Source: Streptomyces ochraceiscleroticus
Lineage (GTDB): Bacteria > Actinomycetota > Actinomycetes > Streptomycetales > Streptomycetaceae
Assembly: GCF_000720485.1 (NCBI RefSeq)
Contig: NZ_JOAX01000002.1
Coordinates: 372,001-436,000 of the forward strand
DNA length: 64,000 nt
Direction of reading: 5' to 3'
The notes under the pieces were generated by a model. That model saw only the letters and a list, made by a program, of their open reading frames with translations. It was not told the origin of the DNA and made no database searches. This document shows positions 26,998 to 38,245 of this stretch, piece after piece; within the stretch, counting starts at the first letter, position 1; the number at the start of each line of letters is the position of its first letter. Both the position numbers and the translations under genes were made by a program.

Positions 26998-27804
26998 GTG
27001 CAACGCATCCGGGTCTTGGTGGTCGACGACCACCGCATTTTTGCCGAGTCCCTGGCGGCAGCCCTCGCGGCCGAACAGGACGTGGACGTGGCGGCGGCCG
27101 GGAGCGGACCGGCGGCCCTGCGCAGTCTGGAGCGGGCGGCCTCCGAAGGCCGGCGCTTCGACGTCATGCTCGTCGACGCCGACCTCGGCGCCGCCGTCGC
27201 ACCGCTCGCTGCCGTCCCCTTACGGCCGCAGGGTCACCGCGACGGGACCGCCGACGGCGCGCCCGTGGACGGAATTTCGCTGGTCACCTCGGTCCGCACC
27301 ACGCACCCGATGGTGCGCGCCGTGGTGCTCGCGGAGAAGGACGACCCGCGCAGGGCCGCGTCCGCCCTGCAGGCCGGGGCCGGCGGCTGGGTCGCCAAGG
27401 ACTGCTCGCTCTCCCGCCTGCTCGCCGTGATCCGCGGCGTGCTGCGGGACGAGACGCATCTGCCGCCCGCGCTCCTCACCGGCGTGCTGCGGGAGCTGAC
27501 GGCGGCCCGCAAGCACCGCACGGAGAGCGAGCGCCTGGTCGAGTCGCTGACCCCGCGCGAGCGCGAAGTGCTGCGCTGCATGGTCGCGGGGCTCGGCCGC
27601 AAGGCGGTCGCGGAGCGGCTGTTCCTCTCGCCGCACACGGTCCGTACGCACATGCAGAACGTCCTGGGCAAGCTCGGCGTGCACTCCACGCTCGCGGCCG
27701 TGGCGCTGGCGCGCCGGGCCGGGGTGGGGCCGGTCGAGCTGGAGCCGCCCCCGTCGTCCCCGGCGGCGCAGCCGGTGCCGTCGGCGTCGGTCTCGGTGCC
27801 GTGA
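26998..27804 (+). CDS. LuxR-type orphan response regulator
   Basis: 268 residues. The receiver begins RIRVLVVDDHRIFAESLAAAL with the acidic pair; the phospho-acceptor is likely the Asp in DVMLVDADLGA near residue 64. An insertion of about 20 residues (RPQGHRDGTADGAPVDG) follows that Asp and is unusual for receivers. The LuxR HTH near 180-240 is complete: LTPREREVLRCMVAGLGRKA, then SPHTVRTHMQNVLGKLGVHS. The C-terminal tail is Pro/Ser-rich. No histidine kinase is nearby. It resembles the regulator at 20262 in architecture and the two bracket the galactose genes, but a regulatory link is only inferred. GTG start with strong SD. Confidence 0.88.
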   Translation: MQRIRVLVVDDHRIFAESLAAALAAEQDVDVAAAGSGPAALRSLERAASEGRRFDVMLVDADLGAAVAPLAAVPLRPQGHRDGTADGAPVDGISLVTSVRTTHPMVRAVVLAEKDDPRRAASALQAGAGGWVAKDCSLSRLLAVIRGVLRDETHLPPALLTGVLRELTAARKHRTESERLVESLTPREREVLRCMVAGLGRKAVAERLFLSPHTVRTHMQNVLGKLGVHSTLAAVALARRAGVGPVELEPPPSSPAAQPVPSASVSVP

Positions 27805-27914
27805 GGCGCGCATGGACCGGCGGCCGCGCCCCGGCCGGCACGGTGGCCGGCGACCGCCTGAGCACGGCCGCCGGCAGACCCTGACCGCCCCGCCGTCCGG
27901 GGCCGCGGCGTAGC

Positions 27915-29918
27915 TCAGGAGCCGGCCCGCGGGCCGGACTCCGACAGGACGGCCACGCCGCGGGCGGGCAGGGTGAGGTGATACACGGTTGCCGCCCGCG
28001 GTGTGGCCTGCGCCAGCGCGTCGGTCATGGGGCGCGGAAGCGCCACCTCGGCCGGCTCCTGGCCGTGGTTGAGCAGGAAGAGATAGCGCGCGCGGGCATC
28101 GGAGCGCACGGTGGCCTGCACCCCGGCCGGCAGCCCCGGCAGTACGGGCGTCACGCCCGCCGCCTCCCGTACGTCGTCCATCAGGGCCCGCATCAGCGCC
28201 GGGTCGGGACGCGTGCCGACGTACCAGGCGGCGCCCCGGCCGTGGGCGTGCCGGGTGATCGCGGGCCGTAGCCCGTCGTACAGGAAGTCCACGACGGACC
28301 CCGCGCCTTCGAGGACGATGTCCTCCGCCCAGAGGTCGGCGCGCCCGGCGTACCGCCCGCGCAGCGGGACGGCCGCGCGCTCGTCCAGCGGCCAGAACTC
28401 CTCGACCCGCAGTCCCAGTACCTCGCGCAGCGGCGCCGGGTAGCCGCCGGAGTGCACCCGGTCGTGCGCGTCGACGATGCCGGAGAAGAACGACACCAGC
28501 AGATGCCCGCCGTCGCGCACGTAGGCGGCCAGCCGCTCGGCGTCCTCGGTGCGCAGCAGGTAGAGGTTGGGCACGACGACCAGGCGGTACCCGGTCAGGT
28601 CCCGGTCCGGGGGCACGACGTCGCAGGCGACGCCCGCCTCGAACAGCGGGCGGTAGTGGGCCAGGGCCCGCTCGGGCGCCTGCAGCGCGGTGGAGGGGCG
28701 GGAGTCCAGCTCCAGCGCGCGCCGGCTGTCCCAGTCGGCGAGCAGCGCGACCTGCGCCTCGGAGCGGGTGCCCTCGATGCCCGGTACGGCGGCCAGCTCC
28801 CGCCCCAGCTCGGTGACCTCGCGGAAGATCCGCGTGCCGGTGCCGCCGTGCGGGACCATCGCGGAGTGGAACTTCTCGGCGCCGCCGAGCGACTGCCGCC
28901 ACTGGAAGAAGAGCACCGCGTCGGCGCCCTGGGCGACGGCCTGCCAGCTCCACAGGCGCATCGCGCCGGGCGGCTTGGGGCCGTTGCGGGGGCGCCAGTT
29001 GACGGCGCCGGGGGCCTGTTCGAGCAGCAGCCAGGGCTGCCCGCCGCGCGCCGAGCGCATCAGGTCGAAGTTGTAGGCGGCGCGGATGTGGTCGTCGGGG
29101 TCGTGGGGGTCCTGGTAGAAGTCCAGCGCCATGACGTCCATGTCGCGGGCCCAGGCGAAGGCGTCGACGGGCTTGTGGTCCGGCATCAGGTTGGTGGTGA
29201 CCGGCACGTCCGGGGTGACGCGGTTCAGTACCTCCTTCTCGGCGAGGTAGCAGGCGCGCAGCGCGTCGTCGCTGAAGCGGAGGTAGTCGAGCTGCTGCGC
29301 CGGATTGGCGGAGGCGGGCGCGGTGCGCGGCGGCAGTACCTCTTCGAAGTCGCCGTAGCCCTGCGACCAGAAGGCGGTGGACCAGGCGTCGTTGAGGGCC
29401 TCGATGGTGCCGTAGCGCTCGCGCAGCCAGCGGCGGAAGTCGCGGGCCGAGACGTCGCAGTAGCACTGCCGGGTGTGGCAGCCGTACTCGTTGCCGATGT
29501 GCCACAGGGCGAGCGCGGGGTGGCCGGCGTAACGGTGGGCGAGGCGTTCGACGAGGCGGACGGCGTGCTCGCGGTAGACCGGGCTGGAGGGGCAGTAGTG
29601 CTGGCGGGCGCCGGGCCAGCGGCGGGTGCCGTCGGCGTCCTCGGGGAGGATCTCCGGGTGCCGGTGGGCGAGCCAGGGCGGTGGTGAGGCGGTCATGGTG
29701 GCCAGGCAGACCGCGATGCCGGCCTGCCCGAGGCCGTCCATGACGCGGTCGAACCAGCCGAAGTCGTAGGTGCCTGGACGGGGTTCGACACCCGCCCAGG
29801 AGAAGATCCCGGCGGTCACCATCGTGACGTGCGCCTGCTTCATGAGGACGAGGTCCTCGGCCCGTACGTCTTCGGGCCACTGCTCGGGGTTGTAGTCCCC
29901 GCCGAACCGGATTCCCAT
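27915..29918 (-). CDS. Beta-galactosidase, glycoside hydrolase family 42
   Basis: 667 residues, typical GH42 length: TIM barrel, trimerisation domain, C-terminal beta domain. It hydrolyses terminal beta-D-galactosides. The N-terminus GGDYNPEQWP is a GH42 hallmark. Glu144 in HIGNEYGCH is the acid/base, and the nucleophile Glu is in LLEQAPGAVNW near residue 303. Cys109, Cys147, Cys152 and Cys154 match the zinc-binding cysteine cluster of thermostable and actinobacterial GH42 enzymes. No signal peptide, so intracellular: it would act on imported oligosaccharides and release galactose for the nearby galK-galT-galE. ATG 29918 is preceded by a G-rich GGGGGGAGCG SD. A downstream partner upstream in the same direction is the SDR gene. 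Confidence 0.93.
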   Translation of the reverse strand: MGIRFGGDYNPEQWPEDVRAEDLVLMKQAHVTMVTAGIFSWAGVEPRPGTYDFGWFDRVMDGLGQAGIAVCLATMTASPPPWLAHRHPEILPEDADGTRRWPGARQHYCPSSPVYREHAVRLVERLAHRYAGHPALALWHIGNEYGCHTRQCYCDVSARDFRRWLRERYGTIEALNDAWSTAFWSQGYGDFEEVLPPRTAPASANPAQQLDYLRFSDDALRACYLAEKEVLNRVTPDVPVTTNLMPDHKPVDAFAWARDMDVMALDFYQDPHDPDDHIRAAYNFDLMRSARGGQPWLLLEQAPGAVNWRPRNGPKPPGAMRLWSWQAVAQGADAVLFFQWRQSLGGAEKFHSAMVPHGGTGTRIFREVTELGRELAAVPGIEGTRSEAQVALLADWDSRRALELDSRPSTALQAPERALAHYRPLFEAGVACDVVPPDRDLTGYRLVVVPNLYLLRTEDAERLAAYVRDGGHLLVSFFSGIVDAHDRVHSGGYPAPLREVLGLRVEEFWPLDERAAVPLRGRYAGRADLWAEDIVLEGAGSVVDFLYDGLRPAITRHAHGRGAAWYVGTRPDPALMRALMDDVREAAGVTPVLPGLPAGVQATVRSDARARYLFLLNHGQEPAEVALPRPMTDALAQATPRAATVYHLTLPARGVAVLSESGPRAGS

Positions 29919-29993
29919 CGCGCGCTCCCCCCTGGGGGCTTGTCGGGTCGCGTGGTCGCTGGTCGCTGCTGTGGTGCTGAACGAATTCGCTGG

Positions 29994-30797
29994 TCAGGAG
30001 GAGTTCTTCAGGACGCTCCAGCCGCCGTCGACGACGAGGCTCGCGCCGGTGACGAAGGAGGCGTCCGGGGAGAGCAGGAAGGCGATCGCCGCGGCGACCT
30101 CCTCGGGACGGCCGAGCCGGGCCGCTGCGGTCTCGGCGGCGGTCGCCTCGCGGTCCTCCTCGGGGACGCTTTCCCAGGCGGGCGTGAGGACCGGCCCGGG
30201 CAGTACGGAGTTCACCCGTACGTCGGGCCCGTACTCCACGGCGAGCTGGCGGGCGAGGCCGGTCAGGCCCGCCTTGGACGCGGCGTACGCGGGCCGCCCC
30301 GGCAGCCCGAAGAGGGCGTGCACGGAGGAGGTCAGCACGACGGCGCCCTGCCGCGCACGCAGGTCGTCCAGGGCCGCCCGTACGCCGAGGAACGCGCCGG
30401 TGAGGTTCACGGCGAGCTGGTGGTCCCAGTCGGCGCGCGGGGTGCGGTCGGCGGGCGCGACGTAGCGGGTGAAGGCGTTGGAGACCAGGCCGTCGACGGG
30501 CCCGTAGCGGCCCCGGGCGGCGGCCACGGCACGCTGCCAGGCGGCCTCGTCGGCGACGTCGCAGTGCTCGTAGGAGGCGGTGCCGCCGGCGGCGCGGATG
30601 CGGCGCGCGGTGCGCTCGCCGCGCTCGTCGTCGACGTCGAGGAGAAGGACGCGGGCGCCCTCGGCGGCGAGCCGGTCGGCGGTGGCCGCGCCGATGCCGG
30701 AGGCGGCGCCGGTGACGAGGTGGGTGCGGCCGTTGAACCGCTGCGCCGATTCCGGCGCGGCCGGCCCATCACGCTGCGCGTTGCGCTGCTCGCTCAT
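29994..30797 (-). CDS. Short-chain dehydrogenase/reductase (SDR)
   Basis: 267 residues, classical SDR. Cofactor motif TGAASGIGAATA near residues 31-42; catalytic Ser in SSVHALF, and the Tyr-x-x-x-Lys pair in YAASKAGL near 170. NAG usually found near residue 100 reads SNA here. The acidic residue after the second strand (LLLDVDDE) favours NAD(H). The start at 30797 (MSEQRN) is preferred over an upstream ATG adding twelve residues. It lies 75 bp upstream of the beta-galactosidase gene in the same direction and may be co-transcribed with it. A sugar or polyol dehydrogenase is plausible from context, but the substrate cannot be read from the sequence. Confidence 0.85.
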   Translation of the reverse strand: MSEQRNAQRDGPAAPESAQRFNGRTHLVTGAASGIGAATADRLAAEGARVLLLDVDDERGERTARRIRAAGGTASYEHCDVADEAAWQRAVAAARGRYGPVDGLVSNAFTRYVAPADRTPRADWDHQLAVNLTGAFLGVRAALDDLRARQGAVVLTSSVHALFGLPGRPAYAASKAGLTGLARQLAVEYGPDVRVNSVLPGPVLTPAWESVPEEDREATAAETAAARLGRPEEVAAAIAFLLSPDASFVTGASLVVDGGWSVLKNSS

Positions 30798-30893
30798 GGC
30801 GGCGATCCAAGTGGACGTGGCCCTTGCGGGCAAGGGGGCGCGACGTGCGGGGCACCGCCGTGGGGCTGTGGTTCGGCCGCCGGGCGCGGCGCC

Positions 30894-30935
30894 GTCGTGG
30901 CTGGTCGCGCAGTTCCCCGCGCCCCTACGGGGCGC
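30894..30935. repeat. Dispersed Streptomyces palindrome, copy 2 (truncated)
   Basis: GTCGTGGCTGGTCGCGCAGTT begins the copy; the left 20-base arm at 30906-30925 is identical to that of copy 1. After a TAC loop only GGGGCGC of the right arm remains, and the copy ends exactly at the tamR stop codon (30936). Confidence 0.75.
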
Positions 30936-31433
30936 TCAGCCCGGAATGTTGTCGAACGGTGCCGTCAACTGCCGCAGCAGGCCCGCCAGTTCGCCGCGCT
31001 CCGCGCGGGACAGCTCCGCCAGGATCGCCCGCTCCTGGGCGAGCAGCCCGGCCAGCGACTGATCGGCGCGGTCGCGCCCTTCCGCGGTGAGCCGGACGAG
31101 GACGCCGCGCCGGTCGCTGGGGTCGGGCAGCCGCTCGACGAGGCCCTTCTTGGCGAGCCGGTCGATGCGGTTGGTCATCGTGCCGGAGGTGACCAGCGTC
31201 TGGGTGAGCAGCTGGCCGGGGGAGAGCTGGTACGGGGAGCCCGCGCGGCGCAGCGCGGTGAGCACGTCGAACTCCCAGGGCTCCAGGCCGACCTCGGAGA
31301 AGGCCAGCCGCCGCGCGCGGTCGAGATGCCGGGCGAGCCGGCTGATACGGCTGAGCACCTCGAGTGGTTCCACATCGAGGTCGGGGCGCTCGCGGCGCCA
31401 TGCTGCGACCAGTCGGTCGACCTCGTCCTCCAT
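30936..31433 (-). CDS. tamR: MarR-family regulator, TamR ortholog
   Basis: 165 residues, winged-helix MarR protein. The DNA-binding part is visible as LSPGQLLTQTLVTSGTMTNR, then IDRLAKKGLVERLPDPSDRR, the MarR wing signature with a conserved Asp-Arg-Arg. The N-terminal helix with RPDLDVEPLEVLSRI is of the UrtR/TamR type with an extra helix. It is divergent from the trans-aconitate methyltransferase gene, and a TCTTGAC-GTCAAGA palindrome lies in the intergenic region. In S. coelicolor, TamR represses tam and responds to trans-aconitate and related citric-acid-cycle metabolites; the same arrangement here makes orthology very likely. Its stop abuts a truncated repeat. Confidence 0.9.
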   Translation of the reverse strand: MEDEVDRLVAAWRRERPDLDVEPLEVLSRISRLARHLDRARRLAFSEVGLEPWEFDVLTALRRAGSPYQLSPGQLLTQTLVTSGTMTNRIDRLAKKGLVERLPDPSDRRGVLVRLTAEGRDRADQSLAGLLAQERAILAELSRAERGELAGLLRQLTAPFDNIPG

Positions 31434-31468
31434 GACGATCAGTGTAGTGGTTGTGTCGACATGAAGTC

Positions 31469-31482
31469 TCTTGACGTCAAGA
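31469..31482. promoter_or_regulatory. TamR operator
   Basis: TCTTGAC-GTCAAGA, a perfect 14-bp palindrome, lies 36 bases upstream of tamR and 84 upstream of tam, within a locally AT-rich divergent promoter region (GATATATTTT follows). Position and symmetry fit a MarR dimer site controlling both genes. Confidence 0.8.
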
Positions 31483-31565
31483 TATATTTTGCTGGACGAT
31501 TGGGCAGCGTCGGCAGGAGTTCAGGCCCTACCGGCCTTGGCCCGTACCAGCAGAGGGGTTCGACC

Positions 31566-32390
31566 ATGCACGACACGCACGTTGCGCCGACCTGGGACCC
31601 ACAGCAGTACCTCCGCCACGCGACCCACCGCACCCGCCCCTTCCTCGACCTGCTCGCCCGGATACCCGAGCTGCCCGCGCCCCGCCGCCCCCGCATCGCC
31701 GACCTGGGCTGCGGCCCCGGCAACGTCACCGCCCTGCTGGCGGACCGCTGGCCCGACGCGCACATCACCGGCTTCGACAGCTCCGCCGACATGCTGGCCA
31801 GGGCCGAGTCCTACGCGGGTCCCACCCCCGGCGGCGGCCGCCTGGACTTCGCCCCCGCCGACGCCGCGACGTGGATCCCCGACGAGCCCTTCGATCTCAT
31901 CGTCTCCAACGCGGCACTGCAGTGGGTCCCCGGCCACGCCGACTCCTTCGCCCCCTGGATCGACTCCCTCGCCCCCGGCGGCACCCTCGCCTTCCAGGTC
32001 CCCGGCAACTTCACCTCCCCCAGCCACGCCCTCCTCGGCGAGCTGTGCGAGACCCCTCAGTGGCGCACCCGCCTCGGCGGCAAGGGCCGGCGCTTCGTGC
32101 ACATCCTGCAGCCGGAGGAGTACCTCGAGCGGCTGGTCGACCTCGGCTGCGCGGCGGACGCCTGGGAGACCACGTACGTCCAGGTCCTGCAGGGCGAGGA
32201 CCCGGTACTGGACTGGGTCAAGGGCACCGCGCTGCGCCCCGTCCTCACCGCCCTGGACGGCGACACCGAAGCCATGACGGAATTCCTCGACCAGTACCGT
32301 GACCTGCTGCGCAAGGCGTATCCGGCCGGCCCGCACGGCACGGTCTTCCCCTTCCGGCGGATCTTCGCCGTGGCCCGTAAGGAGATCTGA
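31566..32390 (+). CDS. tam: Trans-aconitate 2-methyltransferase Tam
   Basis: 274 residues, class I SAM methyltransferase. Tam methylates trans-aconitate, a spontaneous isomer of cis-aconitate that inhibits aconitase, thereby detoxifying it. The N-terminus TWDPQQYLRH and SAM motif I IADLGCGPGNVT (about 40-51) are typical; WPDAHITGFDSSADM is motif II. IVSNAALQWVPGH near residue 117 and TTYVQVLQGEDPVLDWVKGT near 208 are signature segments of the family. ATG 31566 is the first Met of family-like sequence; the long frame upstream crosses other genes. It is divergent from tamR with a shared operator, and followed 4 bp later by a VOC-family gene. Confidence 0.93.
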   Translation: MHDTHVAPTWDPQQYLRHATHRTRPFLDLLARIPELPAPRRPRIADLGCGPGNVTALLADRWPDAHITGFDSSADMLARAESYAGPTPGGGRLDFAPADAATWIPDEPFDLIVSNAALQWVPGHADSFAPWIDSLAPGGTLAFQVPGNFTSPSHALLGELCETPQWRTRLGGKGRRFVHILQPEEYLERLVDLGCAADAWETTYVQVLQGEDPVLDWVKGTALRPVLTALDGDTEAMTEFLDQYRDLLRKAYPAGPHGTVFPFRRIFAVARKEI

Positions 32391-32394
32391 GCGG

Positions 32395-32757
32395 ATGATC
32401 ACCGGCCTCGACCACGTCCAGCTCGCCGCGCCACCCGGAACGGAGGACGCGCTGTGCCGGTACTGCGAGGGCGCGCTGGGCATGGCCCGGGTGCCCAAGC
32501 CGCCCGCGCTTGCCGCTCGCGGAGGGTGCTGGTTCGAGGCCGGGACGGTCCGACTCCATCTCGGCGTCGATGACGCGTTCCGGCCATCGGCCAAGGCCCA
32601 CCCTGGCCTCCGCGTCACCGATATCGATGCTCTCGCCGCCCGCCTCACCGCCCACGGCGCGGACGTCACCTGGGACGACGGCCTCCCGGGCCACCGCCGC
32701 TTCTACTCCCACGACCCCGTCGGCAACCGGCTGGAATTCCTCGAACCCCTGTCCTGA
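32395..32757 (+). CDS. VOC-superfamily (glyoxalase/dioxygenase-like) protein
   Basis: 120 residues, one VOC module pair. It starts MITGLDHVQLAAPPGTED, with the His of the first metal strand (His7), and continues to RFYSHDPVGNRLEFLEP at the C-terminus, where the Glu of NRLEFLE is the usual last metal ligand. HLGVDD near residue 53 provides a further His. The enzyme type (glyoxalase, dioxygenase, resistance protein) cannot be assigned. It begins 4 bp after tam with its SD (AAGGAG) inside the end of tam, so it is probably translated from the same mRNA and under TamR control. Confidence 0.85.
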   Translation: MITGLDHVQLAAPPGTEDALCRYCEGALGMARVPKPPALAARGGCWFEAGTVRLHLGVDDAFRPSAKAHPGLRVTDIDALAARLTAHGADVTWDDGLPGHRRFYSHDPVGNRLEFLEPLS

Positions 32758-32827
32758 CCCGGCGCGCACGGGGTCTCCTGCGCTGCTCACTCTTTCGGGT
32801 GAACTTTGGGGCGCGTGTGGCCAGAGG

Positions 32828-33514
32828 TCACGCCTTCCGGTGGCCTATCAGCCGCGGTTTCGGCTCCAGCCCGTCCAGCCCGTGCCAGGCGAGGTTCACC
32901 AGATGCGCGGCGACTTCCGCTTTCTTCGGCTTGCGCACGTCCAGCCACCACTGGCCCGTCAGCGCCACCATCCCGACCAGCGCCTGCGCGTACAGCGGCG
33001 CCAGCTTCGGATCAAAGCCGCGGGCCTTGAACTCCAGACCCAGGATGTCCTCGACCTGAGTGGCGATGTCGCTGATCAGCGACGCGAACGTACCCGTCGA
33101 CTGCGCCACGGGGGAGTCCCGCACCAGGATGCGGAAGCCGTCGGTGTAGGTCTCGATGTAGTCCAGCAGCGCGAACGCCGCCTGTTCCAGCAGCTCACGC
33201 GGGTGCCCCGCGGTCAGGGCACCCGTCACCATGTCCAGCAGCTGCCGCATCTCCCGGTCCACGACGACCGCGTACAGCCCTTCCTTCCCGCCGAAGTGCT
33301 CGTACACCACCGGTTTGGACACCCCGGCCTTCGCCGCGATCTCCTCCACCGACGTGCCCTCGAAGCCGCGCTCGGCGAACACCGTGCGCCCGATGTCCAG
33401 CAGCTGCTCCCGGCGCTCCTTGCCCGTCATGCGGACCCGCCGCGCACGCCGCGCGCCCGCACCGGAAGACGCCCTGTCCTTACTGCCACTCACGCTGCTG
33501 CCATCGATCGCCAC
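32828..33514 (-). CDS. TetR-family regulator coupled to the fatty acid desaturase gene
   Basis: 228 residues. After a 30-residue basic leader the TetR HTH is complete: RREQLLDIGRTVFAERGFEG, then TSVEEIAAKAGVSKPVVYEH. The ligand domain is helical and ends WWLDVRKPKKAEVAAHLVNL. It starts 7 bp after the desaturase stop on the same strand and is co-transcribed with it. Regulators with a similar linkage control unsaturated fatty acid synthesis in other bacteria, so an acyl-CoA ligand is a reasonable guess. Two tandem operator-like palindromes precede the desaturase and are the likely binding sites. GTG start. Confidence 0.88.
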   Translation of the reverse strand: MAIDGSSVSGSKDRASSGAGARRARRVRMTGKERREQLLDIGRTVFAERGFEGTSVEEIAAKAGVSKPVVYEHFGGKEGLYAVVVDREMRQLLDMVTGALTAGHPRELLEQAAFALLDYIETYTDGFRILVRDSPVAQSTGTFASLISDIATQVEDILGLEFKARGFDPKLAPLYAQALVGMVALTGQWWLDVRKPKKAEVAAHLVNLAWHGLDGLEPKPRLIGHRKA

Positions 33515-33521
33515 CCGTCAA

Positions 33522-34523
33522 TCATGCCGCCTGTGCGGCCTTGTCCTTGCGGCGGGAGCCGTTCTCCTGACGGCGGGAGTCGAGCCGGGAGGCGTTCGGC
33601 CAGCGCACGTCGTACGCCCACCTCAGCTGCTCGAACCAGCGGATCAGCCGGGCACTGGAATCGAGCTGCCCCTTCAGTACACCGTGCCGCGCACTGGTCG
33701 GGTCCGCGTGGTGCAGGTTGTGCCAGGACTCGCCGCAGGACAGGATCGCCAGCCACCACACGTTCCCGGAGCGGTCACGGGACTTGAAGGGGCGCTTGCC
33801 CACCGCGTGGCAGATGGAGTTGATCGACCACGTGACGTGGTGCAGCAGCGCCACCCGCACCAGCGAGCCCCACAGGAACGCCGTGAAGGCGCCCCACCAC
33901 GACATGGTCACCAGCCCGCCGATCAGCGGCGGGATCAGCAGCGACACGGACGTCCACAGGACGAACTGGCGGGAGATCCGGCGGATCGCCGGGTCCTTGA
34001 TCAGATCCGGCGCGAACTTGTGCTGCGGCGTCTGCTCCTCATCGAACATCCATGCCATGTGCGCCCACCACAGGCCCTTCAGCAGGGCCGGCACGGTCTC
34101 GCCGTAACGCCACGGCGAATGCGGGTCACCCTCCGCATCGGAGAACTTGTGGTGCCGGCGGTGATCCGCCACCCACCGCACCAGCGGACCCTCCACCGCC
34201 AGCGACCCCATGATCGCCAGCGCGATCCGCAGCGGCCGCTTCGCCTTGAACGACCCGTGCGTGAAATAGCGGTGGAAACCGATCGTGATGCCGTGGCAGC
34301 CAATGAAGTACATCGCCACCAGCAGCCCCAGATCGAGCCAGCTCACGCCCCATCCCCAGGCCAGTGGCACCGCGGCCACCAGCGCCAGGAACGGCACGAT
34401 GATGAACAGCAGCAGCGCGATCTGCTCCACGGAACGTTTGCTGTCGCCGCCCAGTGTCGCGGGCGGCGGCGCACTCTCGGCGCTCTTCGGTGTTTTCTCG
34501 ACGACTTCAGGGCCAGCGGTCAT
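33522..34523 (-). CDS. Membrane acyl-CoA (delta-9-type) fatty acid desaturase
   Basis: 333 residues, about four membrane helices. The three histidine boxes that bind the di-iron centre are present: HRYFTH (about 82-87), HRRHH (about 119-123) and HNLHH (about 263-267). WGSLVRVALLHHVTWSINS is the conserved segment before the last box. It introduces a cis double bond into long-chain acyl chains using O2 and an electron donor. The His-box spacing fits bacterial delta-9 stearoyl-CoA desaturases. Streptomyces uses such enzymes for membrane fluidity. First gene of an operon with a TetR regulator. The Lys/Arg-rich C-terminus is cytosolic. Confidence 0.92.
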   Translation of the reverse strand: MTAGPEVVEKTPKSAESAPPPATLGGDSKRSVEQIALLLFIIVPFLALVAAVPLAWGWGVSWLDLGLLVAMYFIGCHGITIGFHRYFTHGSFKAKRPLRIALAIMGSLAVEGPLVRWVADHRRHHKFSDAEGDPHSPWRYGETVPALLKGLWWAHMAWMFDEEQTPQHKFAPDLIKDPAIRRISRQFVLWTSVSLLIPPLIGGLVTMSWWGAFTAFLWGSLVRVALLHHVTWSINSICHAVGKRPFKSRDRSGNVWWLAILSCGESWHNLHHADPTSARHGVLKGQLDSSARLIRWFEQLRWAYDVRWPNASRLDSRRQENGSRRKDKAAQAA

Positions 34524-34553
34524 GTGTGTCCCTCGCTGGGGTCGGAGGCAAGG

Positions 34554-34583
34554 CTACGGTTCCGTAACCTACGGTCTCGTAAG
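34554..34583. promoter_or_regulatory. Tandem TetR-type operators before the desaturase gene
   Basis: CTACGGTTCCGTAAC and CTACGGTCTCGTAAG form a 15-bp direct repeat. Each half is itself a dyad: TACGG-TT-CCGTA is perfect (34555-34566) and TACGG-TC-TCGTA has one mismatch (34570-34581). They end 31 bases upstream of the desaturase ATG and are likely bound by the co-transcribed TetR protein. They also lie upstream of the divergent ppc gene. Confidence 0.65.
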
Positions 34584-34779
34584 TATGGCAGTGCGGCCAC
34601 ACCGTACAAGGGTGTGACCGGCCCGACAGCTCCTCTCACAGAGCGGACGGTATGACCGCCCGAAAAGCGGAGATCTATTCTTGAGGCGTCGGACAGCGCG
34701 GTCCGCAACCCGCCACCAGGGAGTGTCCACAAGACACCCACCAGCCCAGACGTGCTCAACACTGCAAGGAGCCGCACCT

Positions 34780-37554
<2,775 letters not shown>

Positions 37555-37570
37555 CCTGCCGAACACAACG

Positions 37571-37609
37571 AAAGGGCCGGGCACCGCTCTCCGCGGCGCC
37601 CGGCCCTTT
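37571..37609. terminator. Bidirectional terminator between ppc and a membrane protein gene
   Basis: AAAGGGCCGGGC and GCCCGGCCCTTT form a perfect 12-bp stem with a 15-base loop, 17 bases past ppc. A-rich upstream and T-rich downstream flanks let it work for both convergent genes. Confidence 0.85.
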
Positions 37610-37642
37610 CGGCTGGATCAGAGGTTCGACCGGCTCACGGCG

Positions 37643-38164
37643 TCACAGCGTGAAGAACGCCGCCACCAGCAACGCGGCCCCCGCAAGACCCACGCCCCAC
37701 GCCGTCCGCCGCATACGCAGCCCCCCGGCCACCACCAGCGAAGCCAAAAGCATCGCACCGCCCAGCGGCGCCCACGCGTACAGAATGCCGCCCGGACCCG
37801 TACGCACCGCACGATCCGAAGCGGGCTCCACCGTCACCTCGACGAGCTGCCCCTTCTCCGGGGCCGCCGCCTCCGCGAGCACCACCTTCGCCCGCCGCTC
37901 CCCGTCCCCGCCCGTCGGCACGTACGGACCCCAGCAGCGCTCCTCACCGCACGACGCCACCGTCATCGTGCCGCGCTCCTTCGCCTGCACCAGCATCGCG
38001 TACTGCGCCGTACCCCACGACGTCCACGCACCGGCCACCAGCAACAGCAACGCGAGCAGCGTCATCAGCAGGTTCTTCAGGACGAGCAGCAGCCCGAAGG
38101 CGCTCTCGCCCGCCCGCTTGGTACGGCTGCGCTTCTTGGAACCTGTCGTACCTGTCCTGGACAT
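37643..38164 (-). CDS. Hypothetical membrane protein
   Basis: 173 residues: a basic N-terminus (KKRSRTKR), a first membrane helix (about 28-50), an extracytoplasmic region of about 70 residues with two Cys in SCGEERCWGPY, and two more helices at about 125-145 and 150-170. The two nearby cysteines could form a disulfide. The N-terminal basic segment plus helix keeps the terminus cytoplasmic. No recognised domain. It lies downstream of pth in the same direction with an 81-bp gap and converges with ppc at a shared terminator. Confidence 0.72.
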   Translation of the reverse strand: MSRTGTTGSKKRSRTKRAGESAFGLLLVLKNLLMTLLALLLLVAGAWTSWGTAQYAMLVQAKERGTMTVASCGEERCWGPYVPTGGDGERRAKVVLAEAAAPEKGQLVEVTVEPASDRAVRTGPGGILYAWAPLGGAMLLASLVVAGGLRMRRTAWGVGLAGAALLVAAFFTL

Positions 38165-38245
38165 GGCGGCGATCCTTGGCCATCGAGGTACGCCCGGTCA
38201 ACTCGATCAGAACGCTTCGTCAGACGTCGTCCCGCGCTGTCCCGC

